64,000 nucleotides of DNA from Aquarana catesbeiana (GCF_042186555.1 NC_133326.1:688166444-688230443); one strand, 5' to 3'. Counted from the first letter of the stretch, positions 10,861 to 22,325 are shown. Notes: generated by a model from the sequence alone, not told the origin. A program made the numbers and translations.

Positions 10861-10992
10861 TTCTGCAGAGTATATAGGACAGGCCACTACTTTCAAACAT
10901 CTAACTTACAAACGACTCCTACTTGCAAACGGAAGGAGACAACAGGAAGTCAGATGAAATCTACCCCTAGGAAGGGAAATTCTCTCCTGTAA

Positions 10993-11424
10993 TGCCCCGT
11001 ACACATGGTCAGATTTTCCGATGGAAAATGTGTGATAGGACCTTGTTGTCCGAAATTCCGACCGTGTGTGCTCCATCACACATTTTCCATCGGATTTTCC
11101 GACACACAAAGTTTGAGAGCAGGCTATAAAATTTTCCGACAACAAAATCCGTTGTCGGAAATTCCGATCGTGTGTACACAAATCCGACGGACAAAGTGCC
11201 ACGCATGCTCAGAATAAATAAAGAGATGAAAGCTATTGGCCACTGCCCCGTTTATAGTCCCGACGTACGTGTTTTACGTCACCGCGTTTAGAACGATCGG
11301 ATTTTCCGACAACTTTGTGTGACCGTGTGTATGCAAGACAAGTTTGAGCCAACATCTGTTGGAAAAAATCCTAGGATTTTGTTGTCAGAATATCCGAACA
11401 AAGTCCGACCGTGTGTACGGGGCA
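10993..11424. mobile_element. Harbinger-like palindromic MITE
   Basis: A 432-bp element with ends tgccccgtacacatggtc and the complement gtgtacggggca. It is flanked by TAA (10990-10992) and TAC (11425-11427), a slightly decayed 3-bp duplication. The interior is built from inverted tccgac/gtcgga blocks. It is the same family as 14198-17707 and inserted into the hAT element after that element had settled. Confidence 0.7.
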
Positions 11425-12407
11425 TACAAGTTTATATGGGAAAAACATTTCTCCTTTCCACTGATGCTTTCCAATCCTTGTTCCACAAAAAACCCCAAAT
11501 TTTCAAAAAACATTTGTCATTGGGACAAAAAGTGAGATGAAATCTTCTGAAGAGGAGGACAGACAGCAAAACAAATGTCACAGGGGTGATAACCCTTCCC
11601 TATGTTTTCCAAAAAGCTTAAAAAAGATTTTTTGGCTGGAGCTAAACACGTTAAAAATGTACCCGTTCAAAATTACAAACAGATTCTACTTAACAACAAA
11701 CCTACAGTCCCTGTCTTGTTTGCACCGCCTGTATACTGCTGTTCAGAGTATATAGGGCCTGGTGGCCTCACACCTTTCCTTATTTTAATTTGGGTGCGGG
11801 GTTCCCCTTAATATCCATACAAGACCCAAAGTGCCTGGTAATGGACTGGGGGGTACCCATGCCGTTTGTCTCACTGATTTTCATCCATATTGCCAGGACC
11901 CGACATTACATTAAACCCGCAAGCAGTTTTAAATGACATTTTTTCCTTTAAAAATGACATTTTGTGCAGGGACTGTTCTAAACACGGGAAACACGCGCCA
12001 CTTTACAGGCATACTATAGACACCCCCCAGGAACGATATTTAAAGGAATATTTCACTTTTTTTTTACTTTAAGCATCATTAAAATCACTGCTCCCGAAAA
12101 AACGGCCGTTTTTAAAAGTTTTTTTTGCATTGATACATGTCCCCTGGGGCAGGACCCGGGTCCCCAAACCCTTTTTAGGACAATACCATGCAAATTAGCC
12201 TTTAAAATGAGCACTTTTGATTTTGAATGTTCGAGTCCCATAGACGTCAATGGATTTCTAAAGTTCGTGCGAATTTTCGGTCCGTTCGCAGGTTCTGGTG
12301 CGAACCAAACCGGGGGGGGTGTTCGGCTCATCCCTACTAACAATATACAGCTGGAGATGGCCAGAGACTGGGGACATGCTCTAGGTTTGGTTGAAGGCTG
12401 GAGATCC

Positions 12408-13381
12408 CTAAAGTGGTAATAAACTCTGTTCTACTATTCGTTCCTACAGGTAAGCCTATAATAAGGATTACCTGTAGGTACTGTGAACATTGGCGGCCGG
12501 TGTTATTTACTTTTTTTGGGGGGACGCTGGCAAACGGTCAGTGGCATCTCAGCACCCTACCCCAGCAGGCCCCGGAGGGTGGGTTGCGGGCTCCGGCAGG
12601 CAGAGGCGAATATCGGTGGGCTGCAGGCTCTGGCGGCAGTAGCGGGTTATAGGCTCCGGAGGTTTGCATGCTCCAGCAGGCAGCGGGGGGCTTCAGCGGG
12701 TTGCAGGCAATGGCGGCACCGGGCTTCTATGGATGGCGGGCGGACTTCTGTGTCTTCTGTGCGGCTCCTCCCTTCTTCTCCTAGGTGTCTAATAGGATGG
12801 CCTGTCCTTTCAGCCAATCAGGTGACAGGTATCAGACCCGCTTCCCGATTGGCCAGGAGTAGGATTAGTGTTGCAACAGCAAATATTCATTCGCTGTTGC
12901 AACACACCTGTGCCCCGAGCCCACCCTATTTTGAAGCCTATTAGAGCCTCTAGCTCTAATCAGTGCTTCAAAAAAACACACCCCTGCCAATCCCCGTCAT
13001 AGGAAATCATGTGCCCTGCCCCCGAAAGGGGGCGGATATGGATATGGGGGCGGCGCCCGTGCGCCCACAATGGGTGGGCTGCCCCGACTGTGAATATCTC
13101 CTAAACTTGCACAGTTTAGGAGATATTCAGAGTGCATGCAGCAGATGACATCACCGGCGCATGCCCTCTGAAGGTCCAGCTTACAGTGCTGGATCTTCAG
13201 AGCCCGTGCTGGAAACAGCAGTTCCTGTGCGTCATTGCGCCACTGGCCACTCATGTAGCCGGAGGCCGTGAACCCAGAAGGAAGAAGGGGAAGATGTCAG
13301 CCATCTCAGGTAAGTCTATCATGATGTGCTAGTATGCGATGCAATTTTTTTTAAATCCCCTGCAGTTTACAACCACTTTAA
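12408..13381. mobile_element. TTAA-type MITE (taaagtggt...aaccactttaa)
   Basis: A 974-bp element whose right end aaccacttTAA lies in a TTAA (13378-13381). The left end is a decayed ctaaagtggtaataaac. The inverted ends and TTAA suggest a piggyBac-mobilised MITE. It contains a perfect 16-bp-arm hairpin (13092-13107 against 13113-13128). No coding frame is convincing. Confidence 0.55.
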
Positions 13382-13499
13382 TGACTTCACAAAACAATGC
13401 TCCCTCTACTGGCTGCTGCCTGAAGGCCACACAATAAGTACCAAAGGGCTGCAGGTTGGGAATGAGTGGCGTGCAGGTTCACTTTATACAGATATATAG

Positions 13500-14180
13500 G
13501 ACACGGCAGCCATCAGAAATTTTTGGGCCCCTTACACAGCTTTAGACCTGGGCCCCCCACCTGACCACCAACATTCCCCAGGACTTGCCTATGGGCCATC
13601 CTACCGAATCCGCACACCGGCCACCCCACCTGTAGGCACTCAGCCACCCCTCACACCTGTATATTTGTCAGCCCCCCTCACACCTGTTTATATGTCAGCC
13701 CCCCCTCGCACACACCTGTTTATATGTCAGCCCCCCTCACATACCTGTATATTTGTCCGCCCCCCCAATCCTGTATATATGTCAGCCCCCCTCACCCCTG
13801 TATATATGTCAACCCCCCTCACACCTGTATATATGTCAGCCCCCCCACACATACACCTGTATATATGGCAACCCGCCACATACACACACACCTGTATATA
13901 TGTCAGCCCCCTTATACACACACGCCTGTATATATGTCAGCCCCCCATACACACACACACCTGTATATATGGCAGCCCCCTCCCACACACCTGTATATAT
14001 ATCAGCCCCCCCATGCACCTGTTTATATGTCAGCACCCCTTCAAACACTTGTATATATTTTAGCCCCCCCCACAGCACAGCTCCCCTTCACCCGTCCTGC
14101 TTTCTTCTGGCCCGGGCGGGTCCCTCGGGCCCCGGGGCCCCTTACAGTTGTAACGGCTGTACCTCCCTGATGGCGGCCCT
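13500..14180. repeat. Repeat with ctgtatatatgtcagccccc minisatellite
   Basis: The block 13655-14080 consists of variable units (about 27-40 bp) around 'tgtatatatgtcagccccc'. It is bracketed by short inverted ends (ggcagccatcag near 13506, ctgatggcggcc near 14168) and by gatatatagg/gatatagg flanks. That suggests a MITE with an expanded core. Several frames stay open through the array; none looks like a gene. Confidence 0.55.
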
Positions 14181-14197
14181 GATATAGGAAGGACTTA

Positions 14198-17100
14198 TGC
14201 CCCATACACACGGTCGGATTTTCTGACGAAAAATGTGCGATAGGACCTTGTTGTCTGAAAATTCTGACCGTGTGTGGGCTCCATCACACATTTTCCATCG
14301 GATTTTCCGACACACAAAGTTTGAGAGCAGGCTATAAAATTTTCCGACAACAAAATCCGTTGACGGAATTTCCAATCGTGTGTACACAAATCCGACGCAC
14401 AAAGTGCCACGCATGCTCAGAATTAGGGATGAGCTTCGAGTTCGAGTCGAACTCATGTTCTACTCGAACATTGGCTGTTCGCAAGTTCGCCGAACAGCGA
14501 ACAATTTGGGGTGTTCGCGGCAAATTCGAATGCCGCGGAACACCCTTTAAAAGTCTATGGGAGAAATCAAAAGTGCTAATTTTAAAGGCTTATATGCAAG
14601 TTATTGTCATAAAAAGTGTTTGGGGACCCGGGTCCTGCCCCAGGGGACATGGATCAATGCAAAAAAAAGTTTTAAAAACGGACGTTTTTTCAGGAGCAGT
14701 GATTTTATTAATGCTTAAAGTCAAACAATAAAAGTGTAATATCCCTTTAAATTTCGTACCTGGGGGGTGTCTATAGTATGCCTGTAAAGGGGCGCATGTT
14801 TCCCGTGTTTAGAACAGTCTGACAGCAAAATGACATTTTGAAGGAAAAAACTCATTTAAAACTACCGCGGCTATTGCATTGCCGACAATACACATAGAAG
14901 TTCATTGATAAAAACGGCATGGGAATTCCCCACAGGGCAACCCCGAACCAAAATTAAAAAAAAAAAATGATGTGGGGGTCCCCCTAAATTCCATACAAGG
15001 CCCTTCGGGTCTGGTATGGATATTAAGGGGAACCCCAGCCAAAATTTTAAAAAAAAATTGACGTGGGGTTCCCCCTAAATTCCATACCAGACCCTTCAGG
15101 TCTGGTATGGATTTTAAGGGGAACCCCGCGCCAAAAAAAAAAAAAAAAAACGGCGTGGGGTCCCCCTAAAAATCCATACCAGACCCTTATCCGAGCACGC
15201 AACCTGGCAGGCCGCAGGAAAAGAGGGGGGGACGAGAGTGCGGCCCCCCCCCCCTCCTGAACCGTACCAGGCCACATGCCCTCAACATTGGGAGGGTGCT
15301 TTGGGGTAGCCCCCCAAAGCACCTTGTCCCCATGTTGATGAAGACAAGGGCCTCATCCCCACAACCGTGGCCGGTGGTTGTGGGGGTCTGCGGGCGGGGG
15401 GCTTATCGGAATCTGGAAGCCCCCTTTACCAAGGGGACCCCCAGATCCCGGCCCCCCCCCTGTGTGAAATGGTAAGGGGTTACTTACCCCTACCATTTCA
15501 CTAAAAAACTGTCAAAAATGTTAAAAATGACAAGAGACAGTTTTTGACAATTCCTTTATTTAAATGCTTCTTCTTTCTTCCTTCATCTTCTTCTTCTTCT
15601 GGTTCTTCTGGCTCTTCTGGTTCTTCCTCCGGCGTTCTCGTCCAGCATCTCCTCCGCGGCGTCTTCTATCTTCTTCTCCTCGGGCCGCTCCGCACCCATG
15701 GCATAAGGGGGGAGGCTCCCGCTCTTCTCTTCATCTTCTTCTTCATCTTCATCTTCTTCTTCATCTTCTTCTTCTTCTTCTTCTTCTCTTCTTCATCTCT
15801 TCTTCCTTCTTCATTTCTTCTGCGGGCCGCTCCGCATCCATGCATGGAGGGAGGCTCCCGCTGTGTGACGGCGTCTCTTCGTCTGACGGTTCTTAAATAA
15901 CGGGGGGCGGGGCCATCCGGTGACCCCGCCCCCCTCTGACGCACGGTGAATTGACGGGACTTCCCTGTGACGTCACGGGGAATGCCACAGGGAAGTCCCG
16001 TCATGTCCCGTGCGTCAGAGGGGGGCGGGGTCACCGGGTGGCCCCGCCCCCCGTTATTTAAGAACCGTCAGACGAAGAGACGCCGTCACACAGCGGGAGC
16101 CTCCCTCCATGCATGGATGCGGAGCGGCCCGCAGAAGAAATGAAGAAGGAAGAAGAGATGAAGAAGAGAAGAAGAAGAAGAAGAAGAAGATGAAGATGAA
16201 GAAGAAGATGAAGAGAAGAGCGGGAGCCTCCCCCCTCATGCCATGGGTGCGGAGCGGCCCGAGGAGAAGAAGATAGAAGACGCCGCGGAGGAGATGCTGG
16301 ACGAGAACGCCGGAGGAAGAACCAGAAGAGCCAGAAGAACCAGAAGAAGAAGAAGATGAAGGAAGAAAGAAGAAGCATTTAAATAAAGGAATTGTCAAAA
16401 ACTGTCTCTTGTCATTTTTAACATTTTTGACAGTTTTTTAGTGAAATGGTAGGGGTAAGTAACCCCTTACCATTTCACACAGGGGGGGGGGCCGGGATCT
16501 GGGGGTCCCCTTGGTAAAGGGGGCTTCCAGATTCCGATAAGCCCCCCGCCCGCAGACCCCCACAACCACCGGCCACGGTTGTGAGGATGAGGCCCTTGTC
16601 TTCATCAACATGGGGACAAGGTGCTTTGGGGGGCTACCCCAAAGCACCCTCCCAATGTTGAGGGCATGTGGCCTGGTACGGTTCAGGAGGGGGGGGGGGC
16701 CGCACTCTCGTCCCCCCCTCTTTTCCTGCGGCCTGCCAGGTTGCGTGCTCGGATAAGGGTCTGGTATGGATTTTTAGGGGGACCCCACGCCGTTTTTTTT
16801 TTTTTTTTTTGGCGCGGGGTTCCCCTTAAAATCCATACCAGACCTGAAGGGTCTGGTATGGAATTTAGGGGGAACCCCACGTCAATTTTTTTTTTAAATT
16901 TTGGCTGGGGTTCCCCTTAATATCCATACCAGACCTGAAGGGCCTTGTATGGAATTTAGGGGGACCCCCACATCATTTTTTTTTTTTAATTTTGGTTCGG
17001 GGTTGCCCTGTGGGGAATTCCCATGCCGTTTTTATCAATGAACTTCTATGTGTATTGTCGGCAATGCAATAGCCGCGGTAGTTTTAAATGAGTTTTTTCC

Positions 17101-17707
17101 TTCAAAATGTCATTTTGCTGTCAGACTGTTCTAAACACGGGAAACATGCGCCCCTTTACAGGCATACTATAGACACCCCCCAGGTATGAAATTTAAAGGG
17201 ATATTACACTTTTATTGTTTGACTTTAAGCATTTTTAAAATCACTGCTCCTGAAAAAACGGCCGTTTTTAAAACTTTTTTTTGCATTGATCCATGTCCCC
17301 TGGGGCAGGACCCAGGTCCCCAAACACTTTTATTGACAATAACTTGCATATTAGCCTTTAAAATTAGCACTTTTGATTATTCATGTTCGTGTCCCATAGA
17401 CTTTAACGGTGTTCGCGTGTTCGAACGAATTTTTTTCCTGTTCGCATGTTCTGGTGCGAACCGAACAGGGGGGTGTTCGGCTCATCCCTACTCAGAATAA
17501 ATAAAGAGATGAAAGCTATTGGCTACTGCCCCGTTTATAGTCCCGACGTACGTGTTTTACGTCACCGCGTTCAGAATGATCGGATTTTCCGACAACTTTG
17601 TGTGACCGTGTGTATGCAAGACAAGTTTGAGCCAACATCCGTCGGAAAAAATCCATGGATTTTGTTGTCGGAATGTCCGATCAATGTCCGACCGTGTGTA
17701 CAGGGCA
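14198..17707. mobile_element. Harbinger-like MITE split by the palindromic hAT element
   Basis: The left part (14198-14423) and right part (17491-17707) together correspond to the element at 10993-11424. They share the ends tgccccatacacacggtcgg and tgtgtacagggca and are flanked by TTA (14195-14197) and TAA (17708-17710). The interruption is exactly the 3067-bp hAT derivative with its 8-bp duplication, so the relative ages are clear: MITE first, hAT second. Confidence 0.75.
14424..17490. mobile_element. Giant palindromic (foldback) hAT derivative, 3067 bp
   Basis: The ends tagggatgagc and gctcatcccta are flanked by the identical 8-mer ctcagaat (14416-14423 and 17491-17498). About 1.4 kb on the left (from about 14565 to 15969) is repeated in reverse complement on the right (15986 to about 17378), with a 16-bp loop. 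The arms look nearly identical by eye. Only the outer 100-140 bp differ and match the two ends of the 5.5-kb hAT element. A GA/CT-rich stretch in the arms gives lysine-rich open frames with no credible protein. Any transcript would form a 1.4-kb duplex. Confidence 0.85.
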
Positions 17708-17884
17708 TAAGGCTGGGATCTCCGCATCCAATTCGCAATAGCAGGAGAATGTGACTGGCTCTCTATGGAGCCGGTTCACATATCTCCGATTCGGCTCCAG
17801 TGCAAATTTGTCACTCCCAGACGGAGTCACAGAAGGGAATAAGAATATTATTAGAGTGACCATGTCATCATACAAAATATGGGC

Positions 17885-18060
17885 CACTTGTCCATATTTG
17901 TCCTTACTCGTTCTTTCTTGTCTTCACTTGTCCTTTTTCGTCTTTACTTATCCTTACTTGTCCTTTCTTCTCCATATTTGTTCTTTCTTGTCTTTACTTG
18001 TCCTTATTCATCTTTTACGTATCCTTATTTTTCCTTCCTTTTTCTTATTAGTCCATTTGG
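17885..18060. repeat. Degenerate cttgtccttactt minisatellite
   Basis: A pyrimidine-rich tandem array of about 10-16-bp units (ttgtccttactt, ttgttctttctt, ttgtctttactt). No coding value; the open frame across it is a by-product of low complexity. Confidence 0.65.
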
Positions 18061-18694
18061 ACATTACCCAAATGTGAATTTTGTAAGCTGACCGGAGTTC
18101 AGCTTTAGATAGGGAATAAAGAATAAAAATAAATGCAGCACACACTTTCAAACTTTATTATATAAATTGACCAAAAGATATTGGAAAGAATGCCATACAT
18201 GGACTGGTTTTAATGATGCTGCCCACACACAGTCATACTTAGTTTCAGGTCTGATCGACCAGGCCAGGAAGATTTCTCAACATCTGTACCTTGTGATATT
18301 TAGGATTAGATGGTTCCTCACACTACATAGCTGCAAGATACAGAGCAACAAGATGCCAACTTTCGGTGTGTCTGTAACCCTGTAGTCAGCCTGGTTAGCA
18401 CATCCCCTGCCCAACTCCTATTGGCATTGGATCTTAGCAGGAGCCTCTGAGTCAGAACAAGCAGCTGTAGGGTTGAACTCCACATTAGCAGATGGGGAAC
18501 TATGTTCCTCACCAACCCATGCATCATGTCTCTGTTTGCCCTGGAAATGCATCTACATCCCACCCACATATCATAAAAGCTGGTAAGAAAATCCTGTGTG
18601 GTCATGTGACTATGAAATGAAGGTAGAATTTATGGGAAACGCGAGAATTACCTTTATCAATGGCTTGTGATGGGAGACTTGTTTGAATGTGACC

Positions 18695-19259
18695 TATACA
18701 CCTTACCAACCGCTCGGTGTCTGCCAACCCTCTCCTCCAATCCCTACATTGGCTCCCGATCACCCAGCAAATTAAATTCAAAATACTAACCACAACATAC
18801 AAAGCTATTCACAACTCTGCCCTGAGCTACATCACTAATCTTGTCTCCAAATATCACCCAAATCGCCCTCTCAGCTCTTCTCAAGACCTCCTGCTCTCAA
18901 GCTCTCTCATCTCCTCCTCCCATGCTCGTCTCTAGGATTTCTCCAGAGCCTCTCCAATCCTCTGGAACTCGCTACCTCCATGCTACTTAAGGCGATCCCT
19001 GAAAACTCATCTCTTCAGGAAAGCCTATCACATCTCCAACTAATCTCCTACCACTTCCATCAGCTCTTTCCCCACAGTTACAACCTTTTGTACCATCTGT
19101 CCCACCCTATTAGATTGTAAGCTCTTCTGAGCAGGGCCCTCTTAATCCTCTTGTATTTTATTGTATTATAACTGTATTGTCTCCCTTTTATATTGTAAAC
19201 TGTTGGCGCTATATAAATTCTGTATAATACTACTACTAATAATAATAATAATAATAATG
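18695..19259 (+). pseudogene. 3' fragment of a CR1/L2-like LINE with ATA-rich tail
   Basis: Reading + with several frame changes, the stretch shows the C-terminal pattern of non-LTR reverse transcriptases: LHWLPITQQIKFKI, then YKAIHN and SYITNLV, later FSRASPILWNSLP and LKTHLFRKAYH. After the coding remains comes a conserved-looking 3' tail (attgtaagctcttctgagca, then ggcgctatataaattc) and a (AAT)n run. It is 5'-truncated, as is common for LINE copies. The clade call is tentative; Rex1-type is an alternative. Confidence 0.65.
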
Positions 19260-19366
19260 TTGTCTGGTGTGATCTCAAATAATAAATCTTGCAATTACTT
19301 ATTGAATAATCTGAATGAGCAGCCAGACTGTATCATGTCAGGATATCAGCAGAGAACATATTATAC

Positions 19367-19818
19367 CAGTGGTCTCCAAACTGGAGCCCGGGGGCCAGAT
19401 GCGGCCCTTTACTTGCATTTATCTGGCCCTTGGGGCACTATTTCATCTACTGATACCAACAAAGTAGCATAATCCCCTCTCACTGACACCAGTGAAGGAG
19501 CACAATTCCTTTCCAATGACACCAATGATGAGGCACAATTCCTCCCACTGACACCCACAATGGGGCACAATTCCTCCCACTGACACCAACAATGGGGTCC
19601 ACTGACATCAAGGTTGGGGCACAATTCCCCCCTTTGACATCGATAGGGCCCAATGACATCAACGATGGGGCACAATTCCTCCCACTTATACCAATAATGG
19701 GGAGCAATTACTCTCACTGAAACAAACCTTTTCTACTCCCACTCGCCACAGTCCAGCCCTCCTAAAGTCTGAAGGACAGTAAATTGGCCCTTTTGTTTAA
19801 AAAGTTTGGAGACCCCTA
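19367..19818. mobile_element. hAT-type MITE with perfect 8-bp target duplication
   Basis: A 452-bp element with inverted ends cagtggtctccaaact and agtttggagacccccta-like sequence. It is flanked by tattatac on both sides (19359-19366, 19819-19826). Most of the interior is a tandem repeat of about 30 bp (cactgacaccaa...atggggcacaattcctcc). It belongs to the same family as the fragment at 2965-3365. Confidence 0.8.
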
Positions 19819-20281
19819 TATTATACAATTGTACAGTCACACCACACAAATGTATTGGAAAACTTTCCAATTAATTCGCACACTGTCACATCCAACTCTT
19901 TTTTAATACTTATTATTCTTATATAGAATAAATCTTACAACCCCTCCACTGTAACCTAAGCTTAGTAGATTGTAGAGTCTGGTTGTAATGTGTGTGTGTG
20001 CAGGTTAACAACATTGAGGGGTCCATATATAAAAACTTTGCTGGCAAAATGTGTCATTCACGCAAATTCTAATGGCTCCTTATTACGCTTTCACACAGGC
20101 GGCTTTGCTTTTAGAAAAAGTATAATGTTTGGGGGTTCTAAGTAAATTTCTAGCGAAAATGCCCAAAAAAACAGATTTTTACATGTATGAGAGAAATATC
20201 AGAATTGGCCCGGCTGCTAAGTGGATAAGATGGGATTTGCCTTTATCATAGCTGTATATTTTTTCTTTTTTTTTTTTGCAG

Positions 20282-20521
20282 GGTTTCCGCATACGGGAAA
20301 TGTCTCGCAGCCACAGCTCTGGTGACAGCGACTTCGGTTGGGCCGGTGCTGGTGGGGTAGACTTTGCTGATATGTCTCATGGGGGTGGAGGTGACTGGGG
20401 TGGTGGCGGTGGGGACTGCGGTGGTGGAGGTGGGCACTGCGGTGGTGGAGGTGGGCACTGCGGTGGTGGAGGTGGGGACTGCGGTGGTGGTGGCGGTGGG
20501 GACGGTGGTGGTGGTCATTGA
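20282..20521 (+). CDS. Scramblase-like protein, last exon C with Cys/His-glycine tail
   Basis: The last coding exon (80 codons with the stop), opened by a strong T-tract acceptor ending ttgcag, phase 0. It starts GFRIREMSRSHSSGDSDFGW, continues through a short acidic/aromatic linker, and ends in (G)4-6 runs separated by DW, DC, HC, HC, DC and D, closing with GGGGH. The hydrophobic end of exon B would run straight into FRIREM. Asp/His-Cys pairs at fixed 7-residue spacing could bind metal or form disulphides; that is inference. Glycine-rich tails also occur in some bacterial tubby-fold proteins. The joining to exon B rests on phase and strand only. Confidence 0.55.
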   Translation, partial: GFRIREMSRSHSSGDSDFGWAGAGGVDFADMSHGGGGDWGGGGGDCGGGGGHCGGGGGHCGGGGGDCGGGGGGDGGGGH

Positions 20522-22325
20522 TTTTTGTACTAATGCTGCAATTTTATGAGTATATCTGTACCTAAAAACACTGTATTACAAAACAACACCAAGAAATTGT
20601 GAGAAAATTCAGTGGAACCTTTAGGTATGTGAACTCGACCGATGAAGCAGGATGAAGAGTGTTGACATTGTTGCATTTCTTGAATGTTTAGATGTTATTA
20701 TATTATGCTGTATTGTATTATTTTTTAAAGTTTATGTAAAGAGAACCTTTTATAAACCAGCAATCTGCAGGGGCTGCAGGTTTATAACGGGCTCTCCAAC
20801 CCTACATATTGGTGATACTTTCATGCCGCTGGACCTGGTCAATACACTGACACACCAGTAGTGATAATTAGGCTTCAGTATCTTTAGTTTTTTTGTAGTT
20901 TATGTGCTCAATGGACCAATGTATTTGTGGAGAGAGGGTTAGGGATATAGGACAACTCAAAACGGCAACATTTCACAGGCCTTCTTATGTCAACCATAAA
21001 AATTGATGCTGGCTCTAATTTCTTATGTAGGGTCCTCCCGGTAATATCAAAATTGATGACCCTAATGTTTCAGTTACAAATAGATCCTTCAAGAACAACT
21101 AGCGTTGGCCCTAGATTCTTCAATGGCAGCTTCCCGAAGACAATAGATTCTTTAAGTACCTCTGTTTGTGGCCCAAGTTTAATCAACAGAAGCCTCCCAA
21201 TAGGAGTTGGTCCTCTGACCCTATAAGAGTAGTCATAGTTAAGATCTGAGTCATGAGGTCTCCATGCAATGTCCTTTTAGGCAGCAGCTTTCCTGAAGCT
21301 CTCATTTACATTGCTCAGCATAACAGACTAACCTGAAGATGCTCCAAATGGACAGCAATCTAGCTGATTCTCCAGGCCCTAACACAGGACAGCTTAGATT
21401 CCATGGGACTTGGCTTTGGCCTCGGACAAAGACCTTCTCTACAGTATCATTGTCTCCAGGCAAAGCCTGGGAGGAAAGACAAGGACTCCTACCCTGGCAT
21501 CCTCTTCAAGCATCAGCTTGGTTTGGAAGAACCCTTCTAGACAGTCACTCCAAATTTCCTCTCCCCTCAGCTCACATCACTGCAACAAACAGCCTCAGTG
21601 ATTGGCCAAAGCAGATACATATTTAGAACTCAATACATTGTTACTCATACTAAGAGAAACCTGTTGTATTTTCTGAATGAGTACAATGTTTCCTCTGTTT
21701 GTGACTTCATCCACCCACCTCACCACCTCAGCCAATCAGAGGAAGCTTTGTACCTATTCAGAAAATACAAAGCTTCCTGTGAATGGCTGAGCTCAACTTG
21801 ATTTTGTTGCAGGAGCTGATACCAAATACAGTTTATACAGCTGTGACAGTGAGTGCATCTGTTAGTAAAGGTATTAATTTATTTGGACCAGCTTGGTCCA
21901 AACAAACTATTTTAAAGTGACAGAAAGCTGGAGTTCGGCTTTAAGCACAAGTGATGATGGTAGTACCCCTTGGAAGCAGATTGCACACCTGTATATGTTA
22001 TTTAGCGTCATTTGTCTTTCCTCTTCTTTTCTTTCTTCCTCTCTGTGACTTACTCCACTCACTTCACTTCGTAAGCTTGGGTGCTCACTGCATATTTTGA
22101 TTGATAGTCCAACTGCCTGGCACCACACATATACAAAATTAACAATGCCAGTACTTTCAGGTGGATTTCCAGTGTAATATCAAACCTGTTATGTCTGCAA
22201 ATTTTTTCTAAACCTTTTAATGGTACAATGCACTATGCTGTAATAATGACTCTATGTATGTTGTGCCTGAAAAACTACTCACTGCCACTTGTGCACTTTC
22301 TATACTGTTATTCTGCAAAAAATGT
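20522..22325 (+). other. Possible 3' untranslated region of the scramblase-like gene
   Basis: Follows the stop at 20521 with no obvious gene. It contains a hairpin repeat (aggaagctttgta 21740-21752 against tacaaagcttcct 21766-21778, extended by cagcca/tggctg outside). A short 'ggagttcggctttaa' near 21930 looks like the end of a TTAA MITE. How far transcription continues is unknown. Confidence 0.3.

Larger units (their letters stand above)
6785..12336 (+). mobile_element. Decayed hAT element (5.55 kb) with broken transposase
   Basis: The ends read taggaatgagc and gctcatcccta. They are flanked by ctgacaat (6777-6784) and ctaacaat (12337-12344), an 8-bp duplication with one mismatch, as in hAT elements. 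Inside, in order: a promoter-like segment (7041-7085), 45-bp and 107-bp tandem repeats, a transposase C-terminal half split by a 715-bp insertion, a ~140-bp tandem repeat, a Harbinger-like MITE (10993-11424) and a terminal region. The terminal region (about 11750-12336) is closely matched by the arms of the palindromic element at 14424-17490, so this copy represents the larger relative of that derivative. Confidence 0.8.
2788..20281 (+). other. Long transposon-filled intron (inferred)
   Basis: If exons B and C belong together, this 17.5-kb stretch is one intron. Nearly all of it is repeats, described separately: a foldback MITE, minisatellites, several hAT and TTAA elements, Harbinger-like MITEs and a LINE tail. 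Compatible phases on both sides (0/0) and same-strand order support it. No other host exon was recognised inside. Stretches 17710-17880 and 18060-18690 hold nothing I can name. Confidence 0.45.

Noticed and set aside
13665..14187. Cys/Tyr/Pro-rich repeat frames (ICQPP-like)
   Set aside because: All three frames stay open over a short minisatellite. There is no start context, splice signal or conserved domain.
15544..16400. Lysine- or serine/phenylalanine-rich open frames on both strands
   Set aside because: They come from a GA/CT-rich tract in the palindrome arms, occur in mirror image, and have no domain-like composition.
20246..20518. Threonine/proline-rich frame on the - strand opposite exon C
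   Set aside because: It is the antisense shadow of the ggt-rich glycine tail. The + strand exon has a strong acceptor and natural stop.
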